In this document: piece by piece, positions 40,573-49,539 of the stretch | How the letters are laid out: each line of letters begins with the position of its first letter | Numbering within the stretch: the first letter of the stretch is position 1 | Assembly (NCBI GenBank): GCA_963773845.1 | Contig: CAVZCU010000015.1 | Span: forward strand, 248,001 to 312,000 | Reading direction: 5' to 3' | Length of the DNA stretch: 64,000 nucleotides | Source of the DNA: SIAJ01 sp963773845 | GTDB lineage: Bacteria; Planctomycetota; Planctomycetia; Gemmatales; Gemmataceae | The notes under the pieces: generated by a model | The model's input: the letters and a program-made list of their open reading frames with translations, nothing else | What the model was told of the DNA's origin: nothing | Database searches by the model: none | Position numbers and translations under genes: made by a program

Positions 40573-41703
40573 ATGCCCACCATGACACGTTCTCGCCGCC
40601 AGACCACTTCGCGACCGCTTTCCGTTTGCACATTGGAAGATCGGTGGACGCCGTCCACCGGAAGTCTACTGGGAACAGCCGCAAACTACAGCGTCCTGGG
40701 ACTACAGGGCACCACCATATTGAACAACGAAGTTCGCGTAGCTGGCAACGAGGGGGTCTCTCAGGGCGGAGCCTTGAAAAACAAGGCCGATTCGACCATT
40801 ACCAAGAACGTCTTCGAGTATTCGAAAGGTGAATACAGCGGAAATGGCAAGCTCCGCGGGCAAGTTGTTATTGATGCGGATCGCCTCGCCAAGGCGGATC
40901 AGGATGCGCTTCAAGCATCGCTGACGGCCGCCAGTCAGATAGCGACGCAGACATTCGGTTCGATCAAACATTCCACGGTTGTGTTGGGCAACGGCGGCGT
41001 GAATGTCATTTCGATCAACGGGAATATCACGGACTCGTTGATTCTCAGGGGATCCGCTAGCGACATATTTATCGTCAATGTCTCCGGAACGCTAAAGCTT
41101 CGCGGGAATTCGACACTCGGACTAGCGGGCGGAGTGACGGCCAGTCATGTTCTCTACAATTTCACGGGCGCCGGAACCATTTCCGTCGACGACCATGATG
41201 TGGTAAATGGTACGTTGCTCGCTCCGCACTATTCGGTTCAGTTCGAGGGCGTTTGCAAAGGTGCGATCATCGCCGGCGGCGACACGATCAATCTGAAGTC
41301 GCACGCCCGCGTGAAGGAGATCGACTTTACGGGCCAAATTACGCTCGTCATCGTCATCTGGAAGTATTTCGGGGACGGTGTATTTCGACACCAACGGCGA
41401 TTTCGGGATCGATGACGGCGACGCGGGAATGGCAGGGATCGAGGTCGATCTGATCGACCAATGGAGTTGTCGTCCAGACCGCGATGACCGCCGAAGACGG
41501 GACCTATTGTTTCCACGACGTGGCGGCTGGCACGTATTCAATGCAAATGGTAGTGACCGACTATGACGTTATGTACCCGAACGTTGGAAGTCTTGGCGGG
41601 AGTCCGAATGTGTCCTTGACTGGGATTCATCGACATCACAGTGAATTCGGGCGATGCGGGCACGGGCTACGATATGGGGCTTTGTTCCCAACAGAACACC
41701 TGA
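40573..41703 (+). CDS. Secreted choice-of-anchor A / SdrD-B domain protein, three frameshifts
   Basis: The N-terminus has TLEDRWTPS (residues about 20-28), the planctomycete extracellular motif. Residues about 32-255 form a choice-of-anchor A (adhesin-like) beta-helical domain: LGTAANYSVLGLQGTTI, VLGNGGVNVISINGNIT, NVSGTLKLRGNSTLGLAGG, VLYNFTGAGTISV, NGTLLAPHYSVQFEGV. After about 41370 an SdrD-B-type domain is scattered over frames: VYFDTNGDFGIDDGDAGMAG, then VVVQTAMTAEDGTYCFHD, then ITVNSGDAGTGYDMGLC, ending with TGA 41701-41703. Breaks near 41370, 41455 and 41625. Followed by a strong terminator. Confidence 0.75.
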
Positions 41704-41727
41704 TGCATCGAAACAAGTTTTCAAACA

Positions 41728-41769
41728 CCCCTTGCTTTCAGCTCCACGCTGGAAGCAAGGGGTTTTTTT
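41728..41769 (+). terminator. Rho-independent terminator
   Basis: 15-bp stem with one mismatch (ccccttgctttcagc 41728-41742 / gctggaagcaagggg 41748-41762) followed by seven T. It ends the anchor-A gene. Confidence 0.9.
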
Positions 41770-42017
41770 GTTACGTGCCGCTCCACACACGGATTCCCGA
41801 CGGCGTGACATCAAAAATGGAAATGACGTATCGGCAGTTTCCAATTCAATAGGAGTAACCATGGAATGGGTCGCTGCCTTGAGTTGTTTTTCCACTGTGA
41901 AAGCCCGCCGTGCAATCTGTTTCGCGGGCCGAGAATGTCGAATTCTCGTGAGTGGAGAGCATGGTTTCCGCCCGAAAAAAAGGCGCGCCGCGACCGGTTG
42001 TCTTCCTCGAGGGTCAC

Positions 42018-45000
42018 ATGCTGCGCATTCTCTCCGCTCTTTTGATCGTTTCCCCTGCCTTCGCGCAAAAGGAATTCGGCTTCGATAACACCAAGGGCTC
42101 CGGTCAGCCGTACCTGAAGCCCGAAGAGACCGTCAAGCGCATGAAGGTGGCTGACGGCTTCGAGGTCAAGCTCTTCGCTAGCGAACCGCAGATCACCAAT
42201 CCGATCGCCATGACCGTCGATGAAAAAGGCCGCGTCTGGATCATCGAGAGTTTTGAATATCCCAAGCGCACGCCCAAGGGGAAGATGCCCCGCGACCGCA
42301 TCAAGATCTTGGAAGACACCGATGGCGACGGCGTGTGCGACAAGGTGACGACGTTCATCGAAGGCAAGGATTTCCCCGTTTCGTTCGACATGGCGAGCGG
42401 CATCGAAGTCGGCAACGGCGGCGTTTATGTCGGCGCTTCGCCTTACCTCTTCTTCATCGAGAACAAGAACGACAAGCCGGGCAAGATCGAGATCCTCCTG
42501 AAAGGCTTCGGCTCGCAAGACACGCACGAGGTGCTCAACACCTTTCAGTGGGGCCCGGACGGCCGGCTTTACGGTCTGCATGGCATCTTCACCTACTCCA
42601 AGGTCTCTCCAGTTGGCGAGCCTCCCGCGTCAGCGGGGGGAGGAAAGCCAGCTCCCCCAGCTAACGCCGGAGGCTCGCCAGTGGAAATCAACGCGGGCGT
42701 CTGGCGCTACGACACCAAGACCAAGAAGTTCGAAGTCTTCGCCGAAGGCACTAGCAATCCCTGGGGCATGGACTGGCGCAACACGGACGGGCAGTTCATC
42801 CTCTGCTGCTGCGTGATCCCGCACCTGTTCCACATCGTGCCGGGAGCGAACTACAAGCGGCAAGCCGGGCAAGCATCCAACCCATACGCCTACGGAGAGA
42901 TCAAGGAGATTTGCGACCACACCTTCCACAAGGAAAGCGGCTGGGCCCACGCCGGGCTGATCTCGCTCGACACGCCGATCATGCCAAAGAAATACCACAA
43001 CAGCGTCATCTTCGGCAGCATCCACGGCTGCTCGATCAAGCAGAACATCCTGCGGCCGAACGGCTCCTCGTACATCGCCAGCCGCGGCGACGACTTCCTG
43101 GTGAGCGGCGACAAGAACTTCCGCCCGGTGAACCTCCGCTGGGGCCACAACGGCGAGATCTATTGCATCGACTGGCACGACCAGCACCCCTGTCATCAGA
43201 CGAAGCCGGACGACTGGGACTACGACCACGGCCGCGTGTACCGGATTCAGCGGAAGGGGTTGAAGACGAAGAAGGCGGAGGATTTGGGAGCGAAATCGGA
43301 CGCCGAGTTGCTCGATGTACTCGATGAGGAAAACCCCTACCGATACCGAACCGCTTTACGCCTGATTTCCGAACGACGAGATCACAAATGGGAAGAAACG
43401 ATCGGACGGCGCTGGGCGTACGGCGGCGAGAACTTCGATTGGAACAAGAGGATTTCGACGGCGGTTCGGGTGAACTATGCCGCGTCGATGGTGAAGGACG
43501 ACTTCAACTACGCAAAGCTCTCGGACTCTGAATTGAAGCGACTCGCGAACAACTTTGCGTTCGCCCTGACCGGGGAGAAGTTTAATGCGCCGGACGATCC
43601 CCTGAGAGATCCTCAGTCACGATTCTTCAGACCAATGCTCTGCAACTTTGTTCGACAGATTGCGGATCAACCAGAACTCGACCCCCGCATTCTGAAAGAC
43701 TTACTTCCCCTCGTCGCCGCAGACGCCAGATCGCCTGAATTGCGTCGAAGCCTCTGCTCAGCCGCAATTCGGTTCAGCGCTCTGAGTTTGCCGCTGATCC
43801 GAGAGCTACTGCGACACAAAGAAGACGCAACCGACCCCATGATCCCCCACCTCCTCTGGCTCGCGTACGAGCCGGGACTGGCAAAGAATCCAAAAGAGGA
43901 ACTCGCTTGGCTGAAGGACAACGCCGCCGGCAACGCGCTCATCGCGGACACGATTGTGCCGCGGGCCATGCGGCGGCTCATCGCGACTGGCAAGCGCGAG
44001 GACCTGGGGCTCTGTCTTGCATTTGTTGGCGACCTGGCCAATTCCGGTGTGCGGGCGAAGGCGCTCGATGGGCTCATCCAGGCGATTGGCAACCGCACTG
44101 TCGATGCACCGGCCGATTGGCAGGTCGTGCACGCGAAACTCGAGAAGGACACGCACGCCGACGTGCGGCGGCTGACCAACAGCCTGGCCATCAAGTTCCG
44201 CGATGCGGAAGCGATCCACCGGGCGATGGCCGTTGCCGGCGACGGGACAAAGAAGGTCGATGAGCGTCTCGCCGCCCTGCGCGACGTGGCCGTCGTGCGC
44301 TCGCCGGCCACGGTGCCGTTCCTGATGGACCTCGTGCGCGGCAAGGCCGACGCCGAACTCAAGGCCGAAGCGATCCGAGCCCTCGGCGGCATCAACGTGC
44401 CCAAGATTGCCGCCGACCTGCTCGCCGAGTGGCAGAAGCTCTCGCCGCCATTGCGGAACGAAGTCGTCCAGATCCTCGCCGGCCGCCGGGAATGGGCGAA
44501 CGATCTGCTTGCCGCCGTCGGAGCCAAAAAAATCGATCGCACCGCACTCAACGACAACACGATCCTGCGCATACAAGCGCTCAACGATAAACGGCTCAAC
44601 GCGCAGATCGGCAAGGTCTGGGGGCGCATGCGGGCAACACCGGCCGAACTGGATCGGCTCATCAACACGATGCGTGGCGAGCTGGCCACGCTCCCCGGCT
44701 CGTTCGAGCACGGCAAGCTGATCTTCGACAATCAATGCGCCAAGTGCCACAAATTCGACGGCCGCGGCCACGAAGTCGGCCCGAACATCGAAGGGGCCGG
44801 CCGCGACATCGAGTACCTGCTCACCAACGTGCTCGATCCCAATCGCGTGATCGGCGCTCCCTATTTCATGCGCACGGTGACGACGCTCGACATGCGCACG
44901 GAGACCGGAATCCTCGCCGCCGAGGACGCGACCAGCGTCACGCTCAAGACCGAGAACGGCGTGCTCAAGCAGATCCAGAAGAAGGACATCGACGACCTCA

Positions 45001-45515
45001 AGGTGCAAGAAAAATCGCTGATGCCCGAGGGGCTTAACAAGAACATGAGCATGCAGGACTTCCGCGACCTGGTGCGCTACGTGATGGCCGACCCGTTCCT
45101 CATCAACGTCGAAGGGCATTATTCGCGCGTGCGCTTCAAGAAGGATGGCGACGCGCTCAAACCGTTTAACCCGGTGGTCGGCGTATCGGGGCGCATCGCG
45201 TTCCCGGATGTCGAAGCGTCGATCATCATGCTGGACGCCAAAGTGATTGCCCCGGCCGACATGACGATGCGGATGATGATCGGCTGCAAGATGGATTATC
45301 AGGTCGCAATTGCTGGCCAACCGGCGGTTAAAGGCAAGGGCGCCGGCGTCATCGCTCGGCCAGACCAATCGAGTGTGGAGGTCAAGCTGAAAAAGGGCGA
45401 GAATCAACTGACATTCATGACGCAGTCGGATGGGACGAAAGGCACAGCAGTTTACCTGCGCTTCCACGACCCAGAGCGAAAGTTGCGTTATCCCGAGGTC
45501 AACGCGCCGCGGTAA
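42018..45515 (+). CDS. PVC-type heme-binding membrane-bound dehydrogenase-like protein
   Basis: 1165 residues from ATG 42018 (purine-rich gaggg upstream; the earlier ATGs at 41952 and 41961 are less likely). Signal peptide MLRILSALLIVSPAFAQ. The N-terminal beta-propeller of the TIGR02604 (Piru_Ver) type has FEVKLFASEPQITNPIAMTVD, WIIESFEYPKRTP, DTDGDGVCDKVT and HEVLNTFQWGPDGRLYGLHG. HEAT-like repeats follow around residues 560-880. The TIGR02603 c-type heme domain has CAKCHKF (near residue 907), VGPNIEGAG and LLTNVLDPNRVI. Residues 199-222 are a Gly/Pro/Ala insert from a palindromic repeat, in frame. Confidence 0.9.
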   Translation: MLRILSALLIVSPAFAQKEFGFDNTKGSGQPYLKPEETVKRMKVADGFEVKLFASEPQITNPIAMTVDEKGRVWIIESFEYPKRTPKGKMPRDRIKILEDTDGDGVCDKVTTFIEGKDFPVSFDMASGIEVGNGGVYVGASPYLFFIENKNDKPGKIEILLKGFGSQDTHEVLNTFQWGPDGRLYGLHGIFTYSKVSPVGEPPASAGGGKPAPPANAGGSPVEINAGVWRYDTKTKKFEVFAEGTSNPWGMDWRNTDGQFILCCCVIPHLFHIVPGANYKRQAGQASNPYAYGEIKEICDHTFHKESGWAHAGLISLDTPIMPKKYHNSVIFGSIHGCSIKQNILRPNGSSYIASRGDDFLVSGDKNFRPVNLRWGHNGEIYCIDWHDQHPCHQTKPDDWDYDHGRVYRIQRKGLKTKKAEDLGAKSDAELLDVLDEENPYRYRTALRLISERRDHKWEETIGRRWAYGGENFDWNKRISTAVRVNYAASMVKDDFNYAKLSDSELKRLANNFAFALTGEKFNAPDDPLRDPQSRFFRPMLCNFVRQIADQPELDPRILKDLLPLVAADARSPELRRSLCSAAIRFSALSLPLIRELLRHKEDATDPMIPHLLWLAYEPGLAKNPKEELAWLKDNAAGNALIADTIVPRAMRRLIATGKREDLGLCLAFVGDLANSGVRAKALDGLIQAIGNRTVDAPADWQVVHAKLEKDTHADVRRLTNSLAIKFRDAEAIHRAMAVAGDGTKKVDERLAALRDVAVVRSPATVPFLMDLVRGKADAELKAEAIRALGGINVPKIAADLLAEWQKLSPPLRNEVVQILAGRREWANDLLAAVGAKKIDRTALNDNTILRIQALNDKRLNAQIGKVWGRMRATPAELDRLINTMRGELATLPGSFEHGKLIFDNQCAKCHKFDGRGHEVGPNIEGAGRDIEYLLTNVLDPNRVIGAPYFMRTVTTLDMRTETGILAAEDATSVTLKTENGVLKQIQKKDIDDLKVQEKSLMPEGLNKNMSMQDFRDLVRYVMADPFLINVEGHYSRVRFKKDGDALKPFNPVVGVSGRIAFPDVEASIIMLDAKVIAPADMTMRMMIGCKMDYQVAIAGQPAVKGKGAGVIARPDQSSVEVKLKKGENQLTFMTQSDGTKGTAVYLRFHDPERKLRYPEVNAPR
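42614..42680. repeat. Palindromic repeat inserted in frame in the heme gene
   Basis: Arms of 28 bp (42614-42641 and 42653-42680) match at about 24 of 28 positions as an inverted repeat with an 11-nt loop. It encodes GEPPASAGGGKPAPPANAGGSP and adds no stop. The 'PANAGGSP' reading is typical of a short palindromic repeat common in Gemmata-type genomes (recognition, not a search result). Confidence 0.65.
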
Positions 45516-45601
45516 CGCGGTGAACCACGAAGTGTGTATTGGACCCCAAAAACTGGACAGTCGAATAAGCTAGTGTCGGCTGTCCAAGAAGGGGGTTATC
45601 G

Positions 45602-45892
45602 ATGGCACGACAACGGAAGTCGCATACAGCCGCGTTCAAGGCTCAGGTGGCCTTGGCGGCGATCAAGGGTGACAAGACGATCAATGAGCTGGCCAGTTTG
45701 CACGGCGTGCATCCGACCATGATTCATGGCTGGAAGAAGCAACTGCTCGGCAATGTCGAGGAGTTGTTCGAGCGGGGGACCAAGACATCGACGGTGGATC
45801 ACGAGGCGATCCAGTCGCAGCTCTACGAGCAGATCGGCCGGCTGCAGACGGAGTTGGATTGGCTCAAAAAAAAAGCTGCCCGCTTCGGTTGA
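45602..45892 (+). CDS. IS3 family transposase OrfA
   Basis: 96 residues: a helix-turn-helix DNA-binding protein (SHTAAFKAQVALAAIKGDKT, HGVHPTMIHGWKKQLL) with a leucine-zipper-like tail (LYEQIGRLQTELDWLKKK). It ends after a run of nine A (near 45868-45876), where -1 slippage joins OrfA to OrfB, giving the OrfAB transposase usual in IS3. Confidence 0.92.
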   Translation: MARQRKSHTAAFKAQVALAAIKGDKTINELASLHGVHPTMIHGWKKQLLGNVEELFERGTKTSTVDHEAIQSQLYEQIGRLQTELDWLKKKAARFG

Positions 45893-46727
45893 GATCAAGC
45901 GGGCGTGGGTCGATCCGACGGACGCAACGTTGAGCGTGAGTCGACAGTGCGAAGTGCTGGGACTGAGTCGATCGAGCTACTACTACGAACCCGGCGCCGA
46001 GACGAAAGAGAACCTGGCGTTAATGGAGGAGATCGACCGGGAGTACACCGCCCATCCGTTTTTGGGCAGCCGTCGCATGGCGAAGTTTCTCGGTAGCCAA
46101 GGACACGAGGTGAACCGCAAACGGGTGCAACGGCTGATGCGGTTGATGGGCCTGGAAGCGGTCTATCCGAAGCCGAAGTTGTCGGCCGGGGGTGTGGGCC
46201 ACAAGGTGTATCCGTACTTGCTCCGCAACGTGGCGATCGACCGGGTGGACCAGGTGTGGAGCACGGATATCACCTATGTGCCGATGCCGGCGGGGTTCAT
46301 GTATCTGACGGCCGTGATTGACTGGTACAGCCGGTACGTGCTTTCGTGGCGGCTATCGAACACACTGGATGTGGAGTTCTGCTTGGAAGCGTTGGAGGAG
46401 GCATTGAGCTGTGGCTGTCCGGAAGTATTCAACACGGATCAAGGAGTGCAATTCACGTCGGCATCGTACACTTCGCGACTGGAGGCCGCGGGGGCGAAGG
46501 TGAGCATGGATGGCAAAGGTCGATGTCTGGACAACGTGTTTGTCGAGCGGCTGTGGCGCACGGTGAAGTATGAGGAAATCTATCTGTACCGACACGAGAC
46601 GGTGCCGGAGTTGCACGCAGGCCTGTCGCGGTACTTCCCGTACTACAACCGAGGACGGCAGCATCAATCGTTGGCGTATCGAACGCCGGCGGAGGTTTAT
46701 GGAGTGGGTCGTCGGTGCGTTTTTTGA
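45726..46727 (+). CDS. IS3 family transposase OrfB (DDE integrase domain)
   Basis: The open frame begins at 45726, but the protein-like sequence starts at KLPASVEIKRAWVDPTD (about 45876), after the A9 slip site. HTH_21-type YTAHPFLGSRRMAKFLGSQG is followed by the rve integrase core with the catalytic D in WSTDITYV, the second D in FNTDQGVQFTS and the E in VFVERLWRTVKYEE. It ends with HQSLAYRTPAEVY. Intact. Confidence 0.93.
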   Translation: MAGRSNCSAMSRSCSSGGPRHRRWITRRSSRSSTSRSAGCRRSWIGSKKKLPASVEIKRAWVDPTDATLSVSRQCEVLGLSRSSYYYEPGAETKENLALMEEIDREYTAHPFLGSRRMAKFLGSQGHEVNRKRVQRLMRLMGLEAVYPKPKLSAGGVGHKVYPYLLRNVAIDRVDQVWSTDITYVPMPAGFMYLTAVIDWYSRYVLSWRLSNTLDVEFCLEALEEALSCGCPEVFNTDQGVQFTSASYTSRLEAAGAKVSMDGKGRCLDNVFVERLWRTVKYEEIYLYRHETVPELHAGLSRYFPYYNRGRQHQSLAYRTPAEVYGVGRRCVF

Positions 46728-46758
46728 GGCATGGCTCGGGTATCCGATGGAATAACAA

Positions 46759-46785
46759 GCCCCGGCCTCAGTCCGAAGCCGGGGC
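46759..46785 (+). terminator. Hairpin after orfB within the IS3 element
   Basis: Stem gccccggc / gccggggc (8 bp) just after the orfB stop region. There is no T run, so termination is only inferred. Confidence 0.4.
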
Positions 46786-47181
46786 AGGTCGCCATCGGCG
46801 TACCGTCGACCGGGCTATCCCTTGGCTGGTTGCTCGCCAGCAGAGCCAACCTCCGTTTCACCCGGCAAGCGGGAGATAACGGACACGTGGGCCACAGACA
46901 AGAGCAAGTCGAAAGAAGCGATTGGAGGACTGGGAAAAGTGTAGCTTAAATTCGCCCGGTTTTTGTCCAAAGAATGGGGTCCACCTCAGTGACCGAAGGT
47001 CTGGAGGACAGGCTCATGATGGGCAACTCCATTGATTCCAAATCGAAGAACGGGGATCGATTGGCTTCGACGTGATTGGGCAGGCAAAGCCGACTTCGGG
47101 CTCACGCAGCGCCGTTTTGAGCACGCTGCCGGCAATAAGCTGGTGTCCTCGTAGTCATCCCTTCATGGTGCGGGGTTCCAA

Positions 47182-47550
47182 CTAACGACCCCGCGTCTTT
47201 GCCCGACTGACGTGCGGATGGAAAGCGTCCGCCTGACGTTCGGCGTCGCGCCGAAGCTTGCCGCATACCAGTTGGCACAAATCAAAAACGACCGGGTCGC
47301 GAATCGAATAGTGGACCTCGTTGCCATGACGCTCGCGACTCACGAGACCCGCGGCATAAAGCATCCCAAGCTGCTTCGATATGTTCGCCTGCTTGGCATC
47401 CAACTCGTCCACGAGGTCGCCGACCGGTCGGCTGCCCTTGCGCAGCGCCTGCAGGAGCGCCAGGCGGGTCGGCTCCGCCAACGCGGCGAACAACCTCGAC
47501 ACCGCTTCCAATTGATCCGGGCTCAACGTCGTCTTCATGGCCGCTTTCAT
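47182..47550 (-). CDS. ArsR-family transcriptional regulator
   Basis: 122 residues from ATG 47550 (ATG 47538 also possible). Winged helix: LFAALAEPTRLALLQALRKG, VGDLVDELDAKQANISKQLGML, GLVSRERHGNEVHYSI. Two Cys in LCQLVC (residues 92 and 96) could be sulfur- or metal-sensing. It is divergent from the sulfane-sulfur operon and shares a short control region with a 20-bp near-palindrome. By analogy with the ArsR-type sulfide sensors BigR/SqrR, it may repress those genes until persulfide is present (inference). Confidence 0.88.
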   Translation of the reverse strand: MKAAMKTTLSPDQLEAVSRLFAALAEPTRLALLQALRKGSRPVGDLVDELDAKQANISKQLGMLYAAGLVSRERHGNEVHYSIRDPVVFDLCQLVCGKLRRDAERQADAFHPHVSRAKTRGR

Positions 47551-47568
47551 ATTGCTATATAGTAATAT
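47549..47568. promoter_or_regulatory. Putative ArsR operator
   Basis: ATATTGCTATATAGTAATAT is a palindrome with one mismatched pair, A/T-rich in a GC-rich region. It lies over the start of the ArsR gene and upstream of the divergent operon, as ArsR-family sites do. Confidence 0.6.
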
Positions 47569-47575
47569 TATGATA

Positions 47576-47604
47576 TTGACATTCCATATCCTCGTCCATA
47601 GAGT
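47576..47604 (+). promoter_or_regulatory. Putative sigma-70-like promoter of the sulfur operon
   Basis: TTGACA at 47576-47581 with a 17-bp spacer to TAGAGT (4 of 6 match to TATAAT) at 47599-47604, 39 bp before the ATG at 47644. Confidence 0.4.
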
Positions 47605-47643
47605 GGACCCAGAAGCACGGAAGGGAAACGGGAGTTCGCAATT

Positions 47644-48894
47644 ATGGCCCGGCGCGTGTTGATTGTCGGCGGCGTCGCCGGCGGGGCGAGTGCCGCTGCC
47701 CGGCTGCGGCGGCTCGACGAATCGGCCGACATCGTCGTCTTCGAGCGCGGCCCCCATGTGTCGTTCGCCAACTGTGGCCTGCCATATTACCTGAGCCGCG
47801 AAATCTCCGACGAACGGAAACTGCTCGTCCAGACTCCCGAGCGCTTGCGGGCGGTCTTCAACCTGGATGTTCGTGTCCGCAGCGAGGTCGTTGCCATCGA
47901 TCGGAGGGCAAAAGAGATCGCGGTACGCGATTTGGCGACTGACCGCGAATACCGCGAGCGCTATGACGAGTTGATCCTCTCTCCGGGCGCCGCCCCGCTT
48001 GTTCCACCGATTCCGGGAATCGATCGCGCTGGCGCATTCACGCTCCGCAATATCCCCGACCTGTCGCGCATTGATGAATGGATTGCCAAGCACAATGCGA
48101 AAACTGCGGTGATCGTCGGCGGCGGCTATATCGGCCTGGAAGTGGCGGAGCAACTCCATCGTCGCGGTCTTCGCGTCACCGTGGCCGAGTTGCTTGCTCA
48201 AGTCCTGGCCCCGTTTGATCCGGAAATGGCCGCCTACGTTCATGCCGAATTGCGTAAGCAGGGGGTCGCGCTCAAACTTGGCCAGCAGGTCGTCGGCTTC
48301 GAATCGCCGCAAGATGGCGAGGAAGCGGCCGCCTCCGTCGTTGTCTTGAAGAATGGCGAGCGACTGCCAGCCGACGTGGTCGTGCTCGGGCTCGGCGTGC
48401 GGCCGGAGGTCAAGCTCGCCCGCGAGGCAGGGCTGACGATCGGCGAACGCGGCGGCATTCGCGTGGATGAGCATTTGCGGACCAACGACCCGGCGATCTA
48501 TGCTGTCGGCGATGCTGTCGAAGTCCGCGATTGGGTCACCGGCAACTGGACGCTCATCGCGCTCGCTGGCCCGGCCAACCGGATGGGCCGAATCGTCGCC
48601 GACAATATCGCCGGTCGGCCGTCGACGTATCGCGGCTCGCTCGGAACCGCCATCGTACGCGTGTTCGATCTTGCCGCCGCCTGCACCGGAGCCAATGAGA
48701 AGGCATTGAAGTCGGCCGGGATGCCCTACGAGGTTGTCTACCTGCATCCCAATTCTCATGCCGGCTACTATCCGGCGCCAAGCCGATTGCGCTCAAGGTG
48801 TTGTTCGCTCCGGATACCGGCAAATTGCTCGGCGCTCAGGCTGTCGGTGAGGATGGCGTCGACAAGCGGATCGACGTGCTGGCGACGGCTTTGA
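47644..48894 (+). CDS. CoA-disulfide reductase-like FAD/NAD(P) oxidoreductase (frameshifted)
   Basis: N-terminal FAD motif VLIVGGVAGGASAAARLRR (residues about 5-23), the active Cys in SFANCGLPYYLS, and a second Rossmann site VIVGGGYIGLEVAEQL. These define the CoADR / NADH oxidase subgroup. At about 48776-48785 the frame is lost: PGAKPIALKVLFAPDTGKLLG follows in the next frame. One lost G in ccggcgcc explains it. Together with 48798..49319 it gives one two-domain protein, as in CoADR-rhodanese enzymes that reduce CoA persulfide or polysulfide. Confidence 0.88.
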   Translation: MARRVLIVGGVAGGASAAARLRRLDESADIVVFERGPHVSFANCGLPYYLSREISDERKLLVQTPERLRAVFNLDVRVRSEVVAIDRRAKEIAVRDLATDREYRERYDELILSPGAAPLVPPIPGIDRAGAFTLRNIPDLSRIDEWIAKHNAKTAVIVGGGYIGLEVAEQLHRRGLRVTVAELLAQVLAPFDPEMAAYVHAELRKQGVALKLGQQVVGFESPQDGEEAAASVVVLKNGERLPADVVVLGLGVRPEVKLAREAGLTIGERGGIRVDEHLRTNDPAIYAVGDAVEVRDWVTGNWTLIALAGPANRMGRIVADNIAGRPSTYRGSLGTAIVRVFDLAAACTGANEKALKSAGMPYEVVYLHPNSHAGYYPAPSRLRSRCCSLRIPANCSALRLSVRMASTSGSTCWRRL

Positions 48895-49319
48895 AGGCGG
48901 GCATGACGGTCCACGATCTGGCCGATCTGGAGTTGGCCTATGCCCCGCCCTATGGCTCGGCGAAGGACCCGGTGAATCTGGCGGGGATGGCGGCCCAGAA
49001 CGTCTTGGCAGGCGATGTGCGCATTGCGCAATGGCATGAAATTGACCACCTGGACCCGCAGCGGACCGCAATACTCGATGTGCGCGACGAGAAGGAGCGT
49101 GCCGGGGGAATGATCGTTGGCTCGATTCATATTCCGCTCCCCGAGTTGCGAAGCCGGCTCGATGAATTGCCCCGCGATCGCGAGTTGCTCGTCCATTGTG
49201 CTTCCGGGCAACGGTCGTATGTCGCATGCCGAATGCTGCAGCAGCATGGCTTCCCATGCCGCAATCTCACCGGATCGTACAAAACCTGGCAGGTGGCGGT
49301 TCGCGATCAAACTGAGTAG
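48798..49319 (+). CDS. C-terminal part of CoADR-like enzyme with rhodanese domain
   Basis: Starts with the reductase dimerisation part (LFAPDTGKLLGAQAVGEDG, LAYAPPYGSAKDPVN) and ends with a rhodanese domain (AILDVRDEKERAGGMI, active Cys in VHCASGQRSYVAC). A one-base loss separates it from the upstream frame; it is unlikely to be a separate gene. The domain fits sulfane-sulfur handling. A near-perfect 35-bp inverted repeat follows the stop. Confidence 0.88.
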   Translation: MLFAPDTGKLLGAQAVGEDGVDKRIDVLATALKAGMTVHDLADLELAYAPPYGSAKDPVNLAGMAAQNVLAGDVRIAQWHEIDHLDPQRTAILDVRDEKERAGGMIVGSIHIPLPELRSRLDELPRDRELLVHCASGQRSYVACRMLQQHGFPCRNLTGSYKTWQVAVRDQTE

Positions 49320-49352
49320 CGGACCGTCAACACCAGCGAATTGGGTCCATGT

Positions 49353-49436
49353 CCGCCGAGCCCGAAGCGCAACCTGAGGGCGAGGCGACTCATGGACACG
49401 CCGCCTCGCCCTCAGGTTGCGCTTCGGGCTCGGCGG
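49353..49436. repeat. Perfect 35-bp inverted repeat
   Basis: Arms 49353-49387 and 49402-49436 are exact reverse complements (starting ccgccgagcccgaagcgc), with a 14-nt loop. It lies between the CoADR gene and a rhodanese gene. It could end transcription or be a mobile palindromic repeat. Confidence 0.9.
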
Positions 49437-49539
49437 TTTAGTGTCGATCCATAATTCAACCGTTGACGGTCCAGGCGGACAAGTTGGAAGAATTGTCCGA
49501 CCAGCAAAGTATCGGGATTCCGCAACTGGAGATTGATCA

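Larger units (their letters stand above)
45540..46983 (+). mobile_element. IS3-type insertion sequence
   Basis: About 1.44 kb with terminal inverted repeats tggacccca...ctggac at 45540 and its counterpart ending ...tggggtcca at 46983. Contains overlapping orfA and orfB. A stretch of about 250 bp follows orfB inside the element, including a gccccggc/gccggggc hairpin near 46759-46785. No clear target duplication was found. Confidence 0.85.

Noticed and set aside
43806..45467. 553-codon frame on the minus strand opposite the heme protein
   Set aside because: Runs wholly antisense to a well-recognised gene and has only His/Arg/Asp-rich sequence with no family likeness; typical of high-GC shadows.
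45537..46987. Target-site duplication of the IS3 element
   Set aside because: Bases outside the inverted repeats (tat/cct) do not match, so no duplication is claimed.
48798..49319. Independent rhodanese gene
   Set aside because: Its first part is the C-terminal domain of the CoADR-like reductase, so it is the frameshifted end of that gene.
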